From Prochlorococcus sp. AG-347-G22 (GTDB taxonomy: Bacteria > Cyanobacteriota > Cyanobacteriia > PCC-6307 > Cyanobiaceae): a stretch of DNA of 62,570 bases. The position numbers and the translations under genes are program-made. Each line of letters opens with the position of its first letter. Position 1 is the stretch's first letter. Below are positions 29,570 through 36,802 of the stretch, piece by piece. The notes beneath the pieces were generated by a model. It did not search any database. It had not been told where the DNA came from and saw only the letters and a list, made by a program, of their open reading frames with translations. The DNA is taken from assembly GCA_003281635.1 (NCBI GenBank), contig QCBK01000008.1, positions 1 through 62,570 on the forward strand. The letters run 5' to 3'.

Positions 29570-31324
29570 GTGTTTAGATCAAAATTCTCATATTCAGATT
29601 CTAAATCAAGTTATTCGGATCTTCTAGAAGATATAGAGACGGGGAAAATAGAATCAATATTTTTCTATCCAAGGCAGAGAGAAATTGATGTTCTGTATAA
29701 AAATGGAGATAAATTTAAAATACCTATCCTTTACAACGATCAATTAATCCTTGAAAAGGCTACTGAAAATAGGGTAGATCTAACTATTAACAATAGTAGA
29801 AAAGAAGCCTCAGCTGCTAATTCATTCGCTTCAATAAGTCTTTTTCTGATTTTCATATTAGCTATAGTCTTAATCTTGAGGAGTACATCAAAATTGGCCT
29901 CTAGAGCTTTTGGTTTTACCAAAAATCAATCTAAATTTGTAACTATTGATGATGTAGAAACGAGATTCGATGATGTAGCTGGCGTCCCTGAAGCCGCAGA
30001 GGAATTAAAAGAGGTAATAACATTTTTGAAAGAACCAAAGAAATTTGAAAATCTTGGAGCGAAAGTTCCTAAGGGAGTTCTTCTAATAGGCCCACCAGGG
30101 ACAGGAAAAACATTATTAGCTAAAGCAATTGCTGGTGAATCAGGAGTACCTTTTCTCTCAATATCGGCTTCAGAGTTTGTAGAACTTTTTGTTGGTGTTG
30201 GAGCAAGCCGAGTTCGTGATCTGTTCTCTAAGGCCAAGGAAAAATCTCCTTGTATAATTTTTATTGATGAAATTGATTCCATTGGTAGGCAAAGAGGTTC
30301 TGGGATCGGAGGTGGAAATGATGAAAGAGAACAAACCCTTAATCAGCTTCTAACTGAATTAGATGGTTTTGCTGATAATTCTGGGATTATTGTTTTAGCA
30401 GCAACAAATAGACCAGATATTTTGGATGCAGCATTATTAAGACCAGGTAGATTTGATAGGAAAATTGAAGTAATGCTTCCAGATTTAGATGGAAGAAAAA
30501 AAATTCTTTCAGTTCACTCACTTTCCAAACCACTTTCAAGCGAGGTTGACTTAGGATATTGGGCTTCTAGAACAGTCGGATTTTCCGGAGCAGATCTTGC
30601 AAACTTGATGAACGAGAGTGCTATCCACTGTGCAAGAGACGAATCTAAATTAATCAATGATCTTCATATAGAAAATGCACTTGATAAAATTACCATTGGC
30701 TTGAGAAGTTCATTAATAACTTCTCCTAATATGAAAAAAATTATTGCTTATAACGAAGTAGGTAGAGCAATTGTATCTGCTGTTAGAAATGGAATTGAAT
30801 CAGTTGATAAAATTACGATTTTACCTAGATCTGGATCTATAGGAGGATATACAAAAATATGCCCTGACGAAGATGTAATTTCTAGTGGATTGATTTCAAA
30901 AAAATTATTATTTTCAAAAATTGAAATTGCTCTAGCTGGAAGAGCAGCAGAAACGATAGTTTTTGGTGAAGGTGAAATTACACAATGCTCCATAAATGAT
31001 ATCTCTTATGCGACAAATATCGTAAGGGAAATGGTTACAAAATATGGATTTTCAATTATTGGTCCAATTTCAATGGACTCTGATAATAATGAAATGTATT
31101 TAGGAGATGGATTATTTAGAAGAAAGCCTCTTATAGCAGAAAATACCAGTTCTAGAATAGATAATGAAATCATAAATATTTCTAAAATTTCATTAAATAA
31201 TTCAATAAAAATATTGAAAAAAAATAGAGTCTTACTTGATAAATTAGTTGATATACTTTTAAATCAAGAAACTATAGATAAAAAAGTTTTTAAATTAACA
31301 ACTTCTAAATTGTTGAAAGTTTGA
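29570..31324 (+). CDS. FtsH homologue lacking the zinc protease site
   Basis: 584 residues. The AAA+ motor looks functional: Walker A GPPGTGKT (174-181), Walker [10 protein letters not shown], and second region of homology [20 protein letters not shown] with both arginines. The M41 protease motif HExxH is replaced by NEVGR (395-399), so both His zinc ligands are gone; the third ligand Asp in SINDIS remains. The N-terminus is also unusual: only one membrane helix (about 86-105) is present, and the usual first helix is missing. An in-frame TAA just upstream rules out a longer start; GTG at 29570 is used. Chloroplast FtsHi proteins are similarly inactive as proteases and act in import or assembly complexes. 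Its partner is unknown. Confidence 0.93.
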   Translation: MFRSKFSYSDSKSSYSDLLEDIETGKIESIFFYPRQREIDVLYKNGDKFKIPILYNDQLILEKATENRVDLTINNSRKEASAANSFASISLFLIFILAIVLILRSTSKLASRAFGFTKNQSKFVTIDDVETRFDDVAGVPEAAEELKEVITFLKEPKKFENLGAKVPKGVLLIGPPGTGKTLLAKAIAGESGVPFLSISASEFVELFVGVGASRVRDLFSKAKEKSPCIIFIDEIDSIGRQRGSGIGGGNDEREQTLNQLLTELDGFADNSGIIVLAATNRPDILDAALLRPGRFDRKIEVMLPDLDGRKKILSVHSLSKPLSSEVDLGYWASRTVGFSGADLANLMNESAIHCARDESKLINDLHIENALDKITIGLRSSLITSPNMKKIIAYNEVGRAIVSAVRNGIESVDKITILPRSGSIGGYTKICPDEDVISSGLISKKLLFSKIEIALAGRAAETIVFGEGEITQCSINDISYATNIVREMVTKYGFSIIGPISMDSDNNEMYLGDGLFRRKPLIAENTSSRIDNEIINISKISLNNSIKILKKNRVLLDKLVDILLNQETIDKKVFKLTTSKLLKV

Positions 31325-31356
31325 TTTAATTGCTTTAAATTAAAAAAAATATTTTC

Positions 31357-32109
31357 TTGATAATTAAAAACAATACATCGAAGTTATTAGTTACAATTTC
31401 ATTTTTACTTATTCTTCCATTTGTACAAAAACAATGGTTTAATTTGTATTCACTCAATATTAATGATATTTCCTTTTATTTAATCCTTTACTATTTGAGC
31501 GGAGCAATATGTCCATCTTTGGTGTATATGAACTCTTTAAAAAACTATACAGATTATAGTTTTACTAAGGATAAAATCGATAGTAAAAAAATAATTAAAG
31601 GAAAAAGATTATTATTCTTAGTAGCAATAAATTTAATATTTCTCTCTTTCTTAATAGCTGATTATATATATATAAATTTTGATCTTATAAATAATTTATT
31701 TCTTGTAGGAATTAATGTCCTAAAACCGGATATTCCACAGTTATGTTTTTTCATATTTTTAATTTCTATCCTATTAATTTTTAAGAAATCTAGGTTTCTT
31801 TTAAAAAAAATAATATTGGTAAATTTTATTTTGATTTCTCTCTATCTTTGGCATCTTCAAATTATTAATATTAGTGTTGATGATCAGTTTCATATTTATA
31901 GATATTTTGGTTTAAATGACCTAAATTTAATTAATATTTTTTTCCTAGTCGCAATAGAAATTTCTTTTTATACGTGGTCCTTTTTATCATATAAAACTAA
32001 TTTGAGCGATTGGATCGTGCCCAAACCTCAAAAAGGGGATCTTATCCCCTTTTTGAATATATTTATTTTTTATTTTTTTATAATTATTTACTACTCATTA
32101 CTTACTTAA
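31357..32109 (+). CDS. multi-helix membrane protein, unknown
   Basis: 250 residues with about six or seven hydrophobic segments (for example FYLILYYLSGAICPSLVYMN and LLFLVAINLIFLSFLIADYI) and short basic loops. I recognise no family. The start is TTG, 32 bases after the FtsH homologue, so it could share its transcript. The codons near residues 225-233 (KPQKGDLIPF) are made of a perfect 12-bp terminator hairpin (32029-32055), which probably serves the convergent peroxiredoxin gene. The end of this protein may therefore be poorly transcribed or recently extended. Confidence 0.7.
   Translation: MIIKNNTSKLLVTISFLLILPFVQKQWFNLYSLNINDISFYLILYYLSGAICPSLVYMNSLKNYTDYSFTKDKIDSKKIIKGKRLLFLVAINLIFLSFLIADYIYINFDLINNLFLVGINVLKPDIPQLCFFIFLISILLIFKKSRFLLKKIILVNFILISLYLWHLQIINISVDDQFHIYRYFGLNDLNLINIFFLVAIEISFYTWSFLSYKTNLSDWIVPKPQKGDLIPFLNIFIFYFFIIIYYSLLT
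32029..32055 (-). terminator. Rho-independent terminator for the peroxiredoxin gene, inside a coding region
   Basis: A perfect 12-bp stem (left arm 32029-32040, right arm 32044-32055) with a 3-base CTT loop and arms of five A/T pairs next to a G4/C4 core. On the minus strand it ends in TTTTT, 70 bases after the peroxiredoxin stop, so it fits that gene. It also has a T-run on the plus strand and could act both ways. It lies wholly inside the 31357-32109 coding frame. Confidence 0.8.
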
Positions 32110-32124
32110 ATGTTTCTAATTCTC

Positions 32125-32709
32125 CTATAGCGCAGAAAAATATTCCTTACTACCTTTTGGGTCCTCTAACATTGTTTTCTCCCCGGGGGTCCAGTTTGCT
32201 GGACACACTTCATCGGGGTTTGCCGCAACGTATTGATAGCCTTGAAGAATTCTAAGCGTTTCATCAACATTTCTACCTACAGGAGCCTTGTTAACAGTCG
32301 TATGCATAACTACTCCTTCGGGATTGATAAGAAATAAACCTCTATCAGCCTCCCCATCATCATTTAGAACATTATAAGCCTGGCAAATTTCCCTTTTTAA
32401 GTCAGAAACTAACGGATAGTTAATATCACCTATACCACCTTCATTTCTTGGGGTTTGTATCCAAGCCAAATGACAGTGCTTGCTATCAACTGATACACCG
32501 AGTATTTCCGTATTAAGAGCCGAGAAATCTTGGTATCTATCACTAAATGCTGTGATTTCAGTTGGACATACAAATGTAAAATCTAGTGGGTAAAAGAATA
32601 GAACAACCCATTTACCTCTTAGACCTGAAAGTGTAATCTCCTTAAACTCCTGATCATATACTGCTGTAGCACTAAAGTCTGGTGCTTCTTGGCCTACTTT
32701 TAAGCTCAT
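32125..32709 (-). CDS. 2-Cys peroxiredoxin
   Basis: 194 residues, a typical 2-Cys peroxiredoxin (AhpC/TSA) that reduces H2O2 and organic peroxides. The peroxidatic cysteine is in [19 protein letters not shown] and the resolving cysteine in [14 protein letters not shown]. The order and spacing match the chloroplast/cyanobacterial class, which uses thioredoxin or NTRC as reductant. It has its own promoter region upstream and its own terminator downstream. Prochlorococcus lacks catalase, so this enzyme is probably a main peroxide defence (family and lineage knowledge). Confidence 0.96.
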   Translation of the reverse strand: MSLKVGQEAPDFSATAVYDQEFKEITLSGLRGKWVVLFFYPLDFTFVCPTEITAFSDRYQDFSALNTEILGVSVDSKHCHLAWIQTPRNEGGIGDINYPLVSDLKREICQAYNVLNDDGEADRGLFLINPEGVVMHTTVNKAPVGRNVDETLRILQGYQYVAANPDEVCPANWTPGEKTMLEDPKGSKEYFSAL

Positions 32710-32736
32710 GAAAAAATTGTCCTTATTTAAATTATG

Positions 32737-32767
32737 TATGGTCTTTTTGACCGTAATAAGTATTATA
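32737..32767 (-). promoter_or_regulatory. peroxiredoxin promoter with inverted repeat
   Basis: On the minus strand a TATAAT -10 box (32762-32767) is followed at once by the inverted repeat TACGGTC-AAAAA-GACCATA (32737-32755), which would overlap the transcription start. An AAGGA ribosome site lies about 12 bases before the ATG. The position of the repeat suits an operator or a 5'-UTR hairpin. No -35 box is evident. Confidence 0.35.
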
Positions 32768-32807
32768 ATTTTATTAATAATGAATTAGCAAGTTTTTTTT
32801 TAATTCA

Positions 32808-32933
32808 ATGAAATGGCATTATTCCTTTACTAGGAAATTTACAATTTTGAATCACAATAAACTTTTAAAAAATCTCAAAAAGGAGTTAGTTAAATATCCC
32901 ATTAACAGGCGTGACAATAAAAATTCGAATTAA
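32808..32933 (+). CDS. possible small basic protein
   Basis: A 41-residue ORF, MKWHYSFTRKFTILNHNKLL followed by a lysine-rich tail (KNLKKELVKYPINRR). It is basic, has no membrane helix, and fills an otherwise empty gap. It has no recognisable family and no clear ribosome site, so it may be chance. It is listed because small genes are dense in this stretch. Confidence 0.3.
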   Translation: MKWHYSFTRKFTILNHNKLLKNLKKELVKYPINRRDNKNSN

Positions 32934-33011
32934 AAGAAATTTTATTTTATTTAAGATTCCTTAAAATTTAACTCTCTATAATTAGAAATATTCTTTTTAA
33001 TATTTTTAATT

Positions 33012-33170
33012 ATGGCTAAATATATTGAAAGACTAAAGGAAAAAGTTAAAATAAAAAAATTTGATTCTAATCAGCCAATTGGAGCATGGATTTTCGTTGT
33101 AATTCTGAATATAGTTGGATTTGCGGGTTATTTTTACTTAAAGGTAAATCATATACAATTAGGTAGTTAA
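33012..33170 (+). CDS. small single-helix membrane protein
   Basis: 52 residues: a charged, helical N-terminus (YIERLKEKVKIKKFDSNQPI) and one membrane helix (AWIFVVILNIVGFAGYFYL) with a short polar end. The clean helix and positive-inside charge pattern argue for a real gene. The layout is like the small stress-related membrane proteins of marine cyanobacteria, but the chlorophyll-binding ExxNxR motif of Hli proteins is absent. Function unknown. Confidence 0.6.
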   Translation: MAKYIERLKEKVKIKKFDSNQPIGAWIFVVILNIVGFAGYFYLKVNHIQLGS

Positions 33171-33174
33171 AAAA

Positions 33175-33396
33175 TTATCTTATTTCCTTCTTAATTGAGC
33201 GACAAAAATTTTTTAGTCTTTCATTGCTCGTCAAGTCAGGCAAAGTCCATATTGATTCTGTTTCAGGTAATGGATCTTTGCTCCATTCTTTGAATTCTTC
33301 CATTATCGAAGCATTATTTAAATTTGATGTATACTTTTTTCGTTTTTTTAAATATTTTCTTATCACTGTAAGATTTGCCTTTATATATTCCCTCAT
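33175..33396 (-). CDS. small protein, unknown
   Basis: 73 residues, very basic at the N-terminus (REYIKANLTVIRKYLKKRKK) and with tryptophans in the middle (FKEWSKDPLPETESIWTLPD). It is soluble and of no family I recognise. Its stop is 4 bases from the stop of the convergent small membrane gene. The composition looks protein-like, not random. Confidence 0.5.
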   Translation of the reverse strand: MREYIKANLTVIRKYLKKRKKYTSNLNNASIMEEFKEWSKDPLPETESIWTLPDLTSNERLKNFCRSIKKEIR

Positions 33397-33459
33397 AAAA
33401 AATAATTAGTCTTATATTAATTTATCATTTAGGAAGATCTTATTTAAAGAAAAGATTAA

Positions 33460-33630
33460 TTAGACATTTTGAACTGCTTGAAAAAGTCCAAACGAATAAC
33501 CTCCAATTAAGATCCAGCCAAGTACGCTTGATATTATTGTAGATCTTCTATTATGTCTCCTTAAAGCTGATTCAATCATTTCATTAACTTCATCTCTATT
33601 AAGGTAATCTTTCTTGGAGTTTTTTTTCAT
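33460..33630 (-). CDS. small single-helix membrane protein
   Basis: 56 residues. The N-terminal half is charged and helical (NRDEVNEMIESALRRHNRRS); the second half is a membrane helix (TIISSVLGWILIGGYSFGLF). The sharp boundary and positive charges before the helix support a real gene with the N-terminus in the cytoplasm. No known family. Confidence 0.6.
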   Translation of the reverse strand: MKKNSKKDYLNRDEVNEMIESALRRHNRRSTIISSVLGWILIGGYSFGLFQAVQNV

Positions 33631-33815
33631 TTTTTTCTTTTTACAATAAACGAATTTATAAGAAACTGAGCTTAAGATATTTTCATATAAGTAAAAGTTT
33701 TATTTTGGATGATTTTATAAATATTTTTTATATTTAGCATAAAAAATATAATGAAATTTTTAAGAATATAATATAAAGTATTTGAATTGAAGGACCATAG
33801 CTTTTTATACAAATA

Positions 33816-33992
33816 ATGAATATTAATGATAAATCTGTTTTAGAAATGCTTAATAAACTGATTGTTATTAATAGGCTAAATAAAAGTCAAATTCTTCAAA
33901 TGGTTAATTTAGTTTCAATATCAAATGATATCAATGATTTAAAGGATAACTTGAAATGGGAAAGTTCTAAATCATTTAATCAAAATATTTAA
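33816..33992 (+). CDS. small helical protein, unknown
   Basis: 58 residues, soluble, with amphipathic leucine/isoleucine spacing (VLEMLNKLIVINRLNKSQIL) that suggests a coiled-coil or helical hairpin. ATG start and clean stop; no convincing ribosome site. No family recognised. Confidence 0.5.
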   Translation: MNINDKSVLEMLNKLIVINRLNKSQILQMVNLVSISNDINDLKDNLKWESSKSFNQNI

Positions 33993-34102
33993 AATACATA
34001 AACTCATTTTTTGATGATATTTAATTCTTGAAATTTACATAAGATATACTTAATAGTTAATTCAATTAATTAAAAGTTTTATAAATAATTTATATAAGCT
34101 AT

Positions 34103-34276
34103 TCAAATAAATTTGTGATAGTAATTTTCCTTATAAGAAACTTGCTCTTGATTACTATAATTAAGTGTTGTTTTCTTATCCTTGCTAAATGATTTAATTA
34201 ATATTGTAGAAGTGATTATTATTATTAGTATTATTAGTAAATCTCCAACAGTAATCCCTCTCTCCTTTAGATTCAT
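34103..34276 (-). CDS. small membrane protein, unknown
   Basis: 57 residues: a short N-terminus (MNLKERGITVGD), one long isoleucine-rich helix (LLIILIIIITSTILIKSF), then a polar tail with several tyrosines. The stretch reads as one anchored peptide facing the cytoplasm or lumen. No family recognised. Confidence 0.55.
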   Translation of the reverse strand: MNLKERGITVGDLLIILIIIITSTILIKSFSKDKKTTLNYSNQEQVSYKENYYHKFI

Positions 34277-34460
34277 GATAAAACATATATTTTGTTTAAA
34301 TATAGCCTTTATTATTTAATAAACTAATATTTTTTACAAACGTGCTAAAAACACATATGAAGGAAATATAAAAAGAATATAAAAATATTGAGACTATAAC
34401 CTTTTAAGTCATATAAAAAAAATAGATAAATTCATTAAATGGAAGTCAAAAAAAAAAATT

Positions 34461-34486
34461 AGGAGTTCTGACACTCCTTATTTTTT
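34461..34486 (+). terminator. Rho-independent terminator without an annotated gene upstream
   Basis: Stem AGGAGT (34461-34466) pairs with ACTCCT (34473-34478) around the loop TCTGAC and is followed by TATTTTTTC; an A10 run precedes it, so the A/T pairs can lengthen the stem. No coding gene on the plus strand ends just before it; the nearest is at 33992. It may close a small untranslated RNA. Confidence 0.65.
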
Positions 34487-34496
34487 CTCTAAAGAG

Positions 34497-34619
34497 ATGA
34501 TTATCACAAAAAAATCACTTAACGAAAATAAACTCAAATTTACTTATCAAAAACAGTTAATCTCAGATCTAGATAATAAGCATAAGGAATGGTCAAAATC
34601 GATTAACAGTAAATTTTAG
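34497..34619 (+). CDS. possible small soluble protein
   Basis: 40 residues, polar and lysine-rich (MIITKKSLNENKLKFTYQKQ at the N-terminus). It starts 11 bases after the terminator T-run with AAAGAG in front of the ATG. Its stop overlaps the stop of the convergent gene by two bases. No family; could be chance. Confidence 0.35.
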   Translation: MIITKKSLNENKLKFTYQKQLISDLDNKHKEWSKSINSKF

Positions 34620-34768
34620 AAGCTTTCGTTGATTATATTTAAAAGTTTATTTCTTTTAATTGTATTTTTTTCTTCCCAATTAAGTGTTACTTCATCATTA
34701 ATGATAGGTTTTGCTTCATAAGCTAGATACCAAAGAATAAATCCGACAGGAAATAAAAAAATATGCAT
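34616..34768 (-). CDS. small membrane-anchored protein, unknown
   Basis: 50 residues. The N-terminus is a membrane helix or signal anchor (MHIFLFPVGFILWYLAYEAK), followed by a polar region with the tryptophan-containing segment NDEVTLNWEEKN and a basic end. It is divergent from the RHH gene, so the region 34769-34844 carries both promoters. No family recognised. Confidence 0.55.
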   Translation of the reverse strand: MHIFLFPVGFILWYLAYEAKPIINDEVTLNWEEKNTIKRNKLLNIINESF

Positions 34769-34808
34769 AGCAAAATTAGTTGACTTAAATCAAATATAGT
34801 GCAACACT

Positions 34809-34830
34809 TATAATGTGCAAGTGTCACACT
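34809..34830 (+). promoter_or_regulatory. RHH gene promoter with putative operator
   Basis: TATAAT (34809-34814) is a good -10 element for the RHH gene at 34845. Five bases later comes the inverted repeat AGTGTCACACT (34820-34830), placed over the expected transcription start. The same 11-mer occurs just after the gene. This is where a ribbon-helix-helix autorepressor would be expected to bind. Confidence 0.5.
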
Positions 34831-34844
34831 AATTTTTTTTTATT

Positions 34845-35207
34845 ATGCCCTCTCCGAGGAAAAGAATTGGTTTTTTGCCAAGTGAAGAAGTGCATAAAAT
34901 TATTGAAAAATTGTGCACAGCTAATGAGTTTAGTCAGTCAAAAGTCACAGGCTTGTTGGTTGAGGAAGCGTTAAGGTCTCGAGGAGTGTTAAATGAATCT
35001 TATGGACAAAATCATAATAATAGCGATTTCATAAACTTTTCTTTTGATCACGAGACATTTTATGAAAATAATAGTTCTTCACTTAATGTGGACGAATATG
35101 CAGTTAATAAAAAAGTTTTATCTGATGATATTAAAATGATGCATGAATTTATTGAGTTTAAGTATTTTAAGAAAGTTATGAAGCAAAATAACAACATTAT
35201 TGAATAA
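34845..35207 (+). CDS. ribbon-helix-helix (CopG-like) DNA-binding protein
   Basis: 120 residues. The N-terminal ~47 residues match the RHH fold: a basic strand (SPRKRIGFLPS) then two helices (EEVHKIIEKLCTANEF and SQSKVTGLLVEEALRSRG). The remaining part is polar and acidic and ends in a helix (FIEFKYFKKVMK). RHH proteins bind DNA as dimers and often repress their own gene. Here the same palindrome AGTGTCACACT lies over the promoter and over the stop codon, a strong hint of autoregulation. No toxin gene is adjacent on the same strand, so this is not an obvious antitoxin. Confidence 0.7.
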   Translation: MPSPRKRIGFLPSEEVHKIIEKLCTANEFSQSKVTGLLVEEALRSRGVLNESYGQNHNNSDFINFSFDHETFYENNSSSLNVDEYAVNKKVLSDDIKMMHEFIEFKYFKKVMKQNNNIIE

Positions 35208-35223
35208 ATAGTGTCACACTATT
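35207..35223. promoter_or_regulatory. 17-bp palindrome after the RHH gene
   Basis: AATAGTGTCACACTATT is a perfect inverted repeat with 8-base arms around a central C; its core is the 11-mer also found in the RHH promoter. It begins at the last base of the RHH stop codon. It is followed by no T-run, so it fits an operator better than a terminator. Confidence 0.45.
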
Positions 35224-35343
35224 AATGTTTATATAAGAATGCTTTTCAATGGAATTTAGATATTAAACATAGATAAATATTTTCTAATATTTCTAATCAA
35301 TTTCTTTAAGAAGGATCCAATATAAATTGAATCATTAAAAATT

Positions 35344-35386
35344 AAGCGGACTAAATCCTCGTGGAGATATGAACCTTAGCCCGCTT
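35344..35386. other. structured intergenic element
   Basis: An 11-bp stem with one mismatch (35344-35354 against 35376-35386) encloses a small second hairpin, CTC-GTG-GAG (35358-35366). It is much richer in G and C than its surroundings. Neither strand has a long T-run right after the stem; the minus strand has TTAATTTTTAATG, so a weak terminator is possible. It may instead be a small RNA or a dispersed intergenic repeat. Confidence 0.45.
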
Positions 35387-35475
35387 TAAAAAAATAGCAA
35401 TAAAAAAATATAAATACAATAATTATGTAAATTTACTTTTGATTTAAAATTGGAATATAAAAACTCTAAAAATAA

Positions 35476-35628
35476 ATGGCAGTAAGTGAATTAAATGAAG
35501 ATACACAGGATCAAATATGTGATCTTCTTGAAAATCTTCAGCAAATAGAGAAACTTAAAAATAAAGATATACGAATTTTGCTTGATAAGGTAGTAAGAAA
35601 ATATGGAGGAAAAGTAGTAAATAAATGA
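35476..35628 (+). CDS. small soluble protein coupled to the thioredoxin gene
   Basis: 50 residues: an acidic N-terminal helix (SELNEDTQDQICDLLENLQQ) and a basic second helix (IEKLKNKDIRILLDKVVRKY) with one cysteine. Its stop overlaps the start of the VKOR-type thioredoxin in the sequence ATGA, a strong sign of translational coupling and of a real gene. No family recognised. Confidence 0.6.
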   Translation: MAVSELNEDTQDQICDLLENLQQIEKLKNKDIRILLDKVVRKYGGKVVNK

Positions 35629-36014
35629 AACACCTATTAATCCCACTATTAGTTTTGCTTCCTTTCTCAAATGTTGTAAATAGCTCCCACTTAAATAATC
35701 AGAGGGAACTTATAGTCACCTCAGAAAGTACTAGGGAATCAATCGAGTTGGCAAAATACCTCAAAGATAATGGTGTAGTTAAATATTCAGCATATTGGTG
35801 TCCTAATTGCCTTAATCAAAGTGAATTATTTGGTAAGCAAGCTTATAGAGAACTTAATGTGGTTGAATGTGCAAGAGATGGCATAAACAGTCAAACTCAG
35901 TTATGTATTGATAAAGAAATTAAAGGGTTTCCCACATGGGAAATAAATGGAAAACTAATTTTAGGTGTACTTTCACTAAAAGAGTTATCAAAGTTGACTG
36001 GATTTAAGAATTAA
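35625..36014 (+). CDS. exported thioredoxin-like protein, VKOR-domain type
   Basis: 129 residues: a signal peptide or anchor (MKHLLIPLLVLLPFSNVVNS) and one thioredoxin-like domain with CPNC in VKYSAYWCPNCLNQSELFGK, a second cysteine pair (VVECARDG, TQLCIDKEI) and the cis-Pro region GFPTWEINGK. The spelling matches the thioredoxin half that is fused to VKOR in cyanobacteria and to LTO1 in plants, which makes disulfides on the luminal side. Here the VKOR membrane half is missing. It could receive or donate electrons with a VKOR encoded elsewhere. It overlaps the upstream small gene by 4 bases. Confidence 0.82.
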   Translation: MKHLLIPLLVLLPFSNVVNSSHLNNQRELIVTSESTRESIELAKYLKDNGVVKYSAYWCPNCLNQSELFGKQAYRELNVVECARDGINSQTQLCIDKEIKGFPTWEINGKLILGVLSLKELSKLTGFKN

Positions 36015-36037
36015 GAAAAATGTAAGATGATTAATGG

Positions 36038-36187
36038 CTAGATATTAAAGGTTATTTCTTGAGTACCTTTCATACATCCTCCAGTTTGATAGTTAATTAC
36101 TTTTTTTGATATTAATCCAATACTTATAGCAACTATTCCAATACCAAATAAAGTTCTTGATCTTTTGCTTGTGATGAGATATTTCAT
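36038..36187 (-). CDS. small single-helix membrane protein, unknown
   Basis: 49 residues: a basic start (MKYLITSKRSR), a membrane helix (TLFGIGIVAISIGLI), and a polar end with one cysteine (YQTGGCMKGTQE). It is convergent with the thioredoxin gene, 23 bases apart. No family recognised. Confidence 0.5.
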   Translation of the reverse strand: MKYLITSKRSRTLFGIGIVAISIGLISKKVINYQTGGCMKGTQEITFNI

Positions 36188-36411
36188 TGGGTATTTATTA
36201 AGAAATAAATAGTAGGTATCATTAAATTATAACGTTTATTTTTTTGTTAAAAAAAACAAGTAACCCTAAATCTATAATTTTTTAAAATAAGTTTTAGATA
36301 TTAGTTATCTAGAAAATCCTTAATCAATAAATGCTTATGTATCTTTTTTTTATTATTTTTAGTTTGTATTTGACAGTCTTTTTATAATTAAAATGAGACT
36401 TTTATTTTTTT

Positions 36412-36543
36412 ATGAAAAATAAAGAATTTAATGTGACTCAAGGAATGGCTTTGTTACTTTTGAAGCCATTAAATTTACCCGCTAACTATGTCCTAAATCT
36501 CATAATCTATATAACTAATCCCCGTAACAATATTGGATACTAA
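36412..36543 (+). CDS. possible small hydrophobic protein
   Basis: 43 residues with a moderately hydrophobic middle (QGMALLLLKPLNLPANYVLN). The stop overlaps the stop of the convergent DUF1651 gene. There is no clear ribosome site and no known family, so this call is tentative. Confidence 0.35.
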   Translation: MKNKEFNVTQGMALLLLKPLNLPANYVLNLIIYITNPRNNIGY

Positions 36544-36791
36544 TAGTCTTCCCAAACTGGTTTGGTTCTCCTCCAACCATGAGCGATTAGCTTTCTCCAT
36601 TCATCTCTAGCTTTATCAACTTTAAGTTCTTCTCTGGTTGTCATAACAGGTGGTTCTTTTCCTAAAACACTAATAATTCTTCCAGAGTCAATAAACATAT
36701 ATTCAAAAAATTTATCTTTATTTTGATTATTCTTTGAAAACCTTTTAACCCTTGAACGATTCGAATTTATAAGCCAATAATTTTCTGTCAA
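36540..36791 (-). CDS. DUF1651-like protein
   Basis: 83 residues with the pattern of DUF1651, a family largely confined to Prochlorococcus and marine Synechococcus: WLINSNRSRVKRFSKN at the start, GKEPPVMTTREELKVDKARD in the middle and WRKLIAHGWRRTKPVWEDY at the end. Members are often present in several copies per genome. Function unknown. It lies 11 bases after clpS on the same strand. Confidence 0.78.
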   Translation of the reverse strand: MTENYWLINSNRSRVKRFSKNNQNKDKFFEYMFIDSGRIISVLGKEPPVMTTREELKVDKARDEWRKLIAHGWRRTKPVWEDY

Positions 36792-36802
36792 TCTTAATTA
36801 TT

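Noticed and set aside
34845..35207. Antitoxin of a toxin-antitoxin pair
   Set aside because: RHH proteins are often antitoxins, but no toxin-like gene lies next to it on the same strand; the following gene is 250 bases away and shows no toxin features.
36331..36387. 18-residue hydrophobic ORF (MLMYLFFIIFSLYLTVFL)
   Set aside because: Very short, no ribosome site, and its hydrophobic composition follows from the T-rich DNA; it matches no small photosystem subunit I know.
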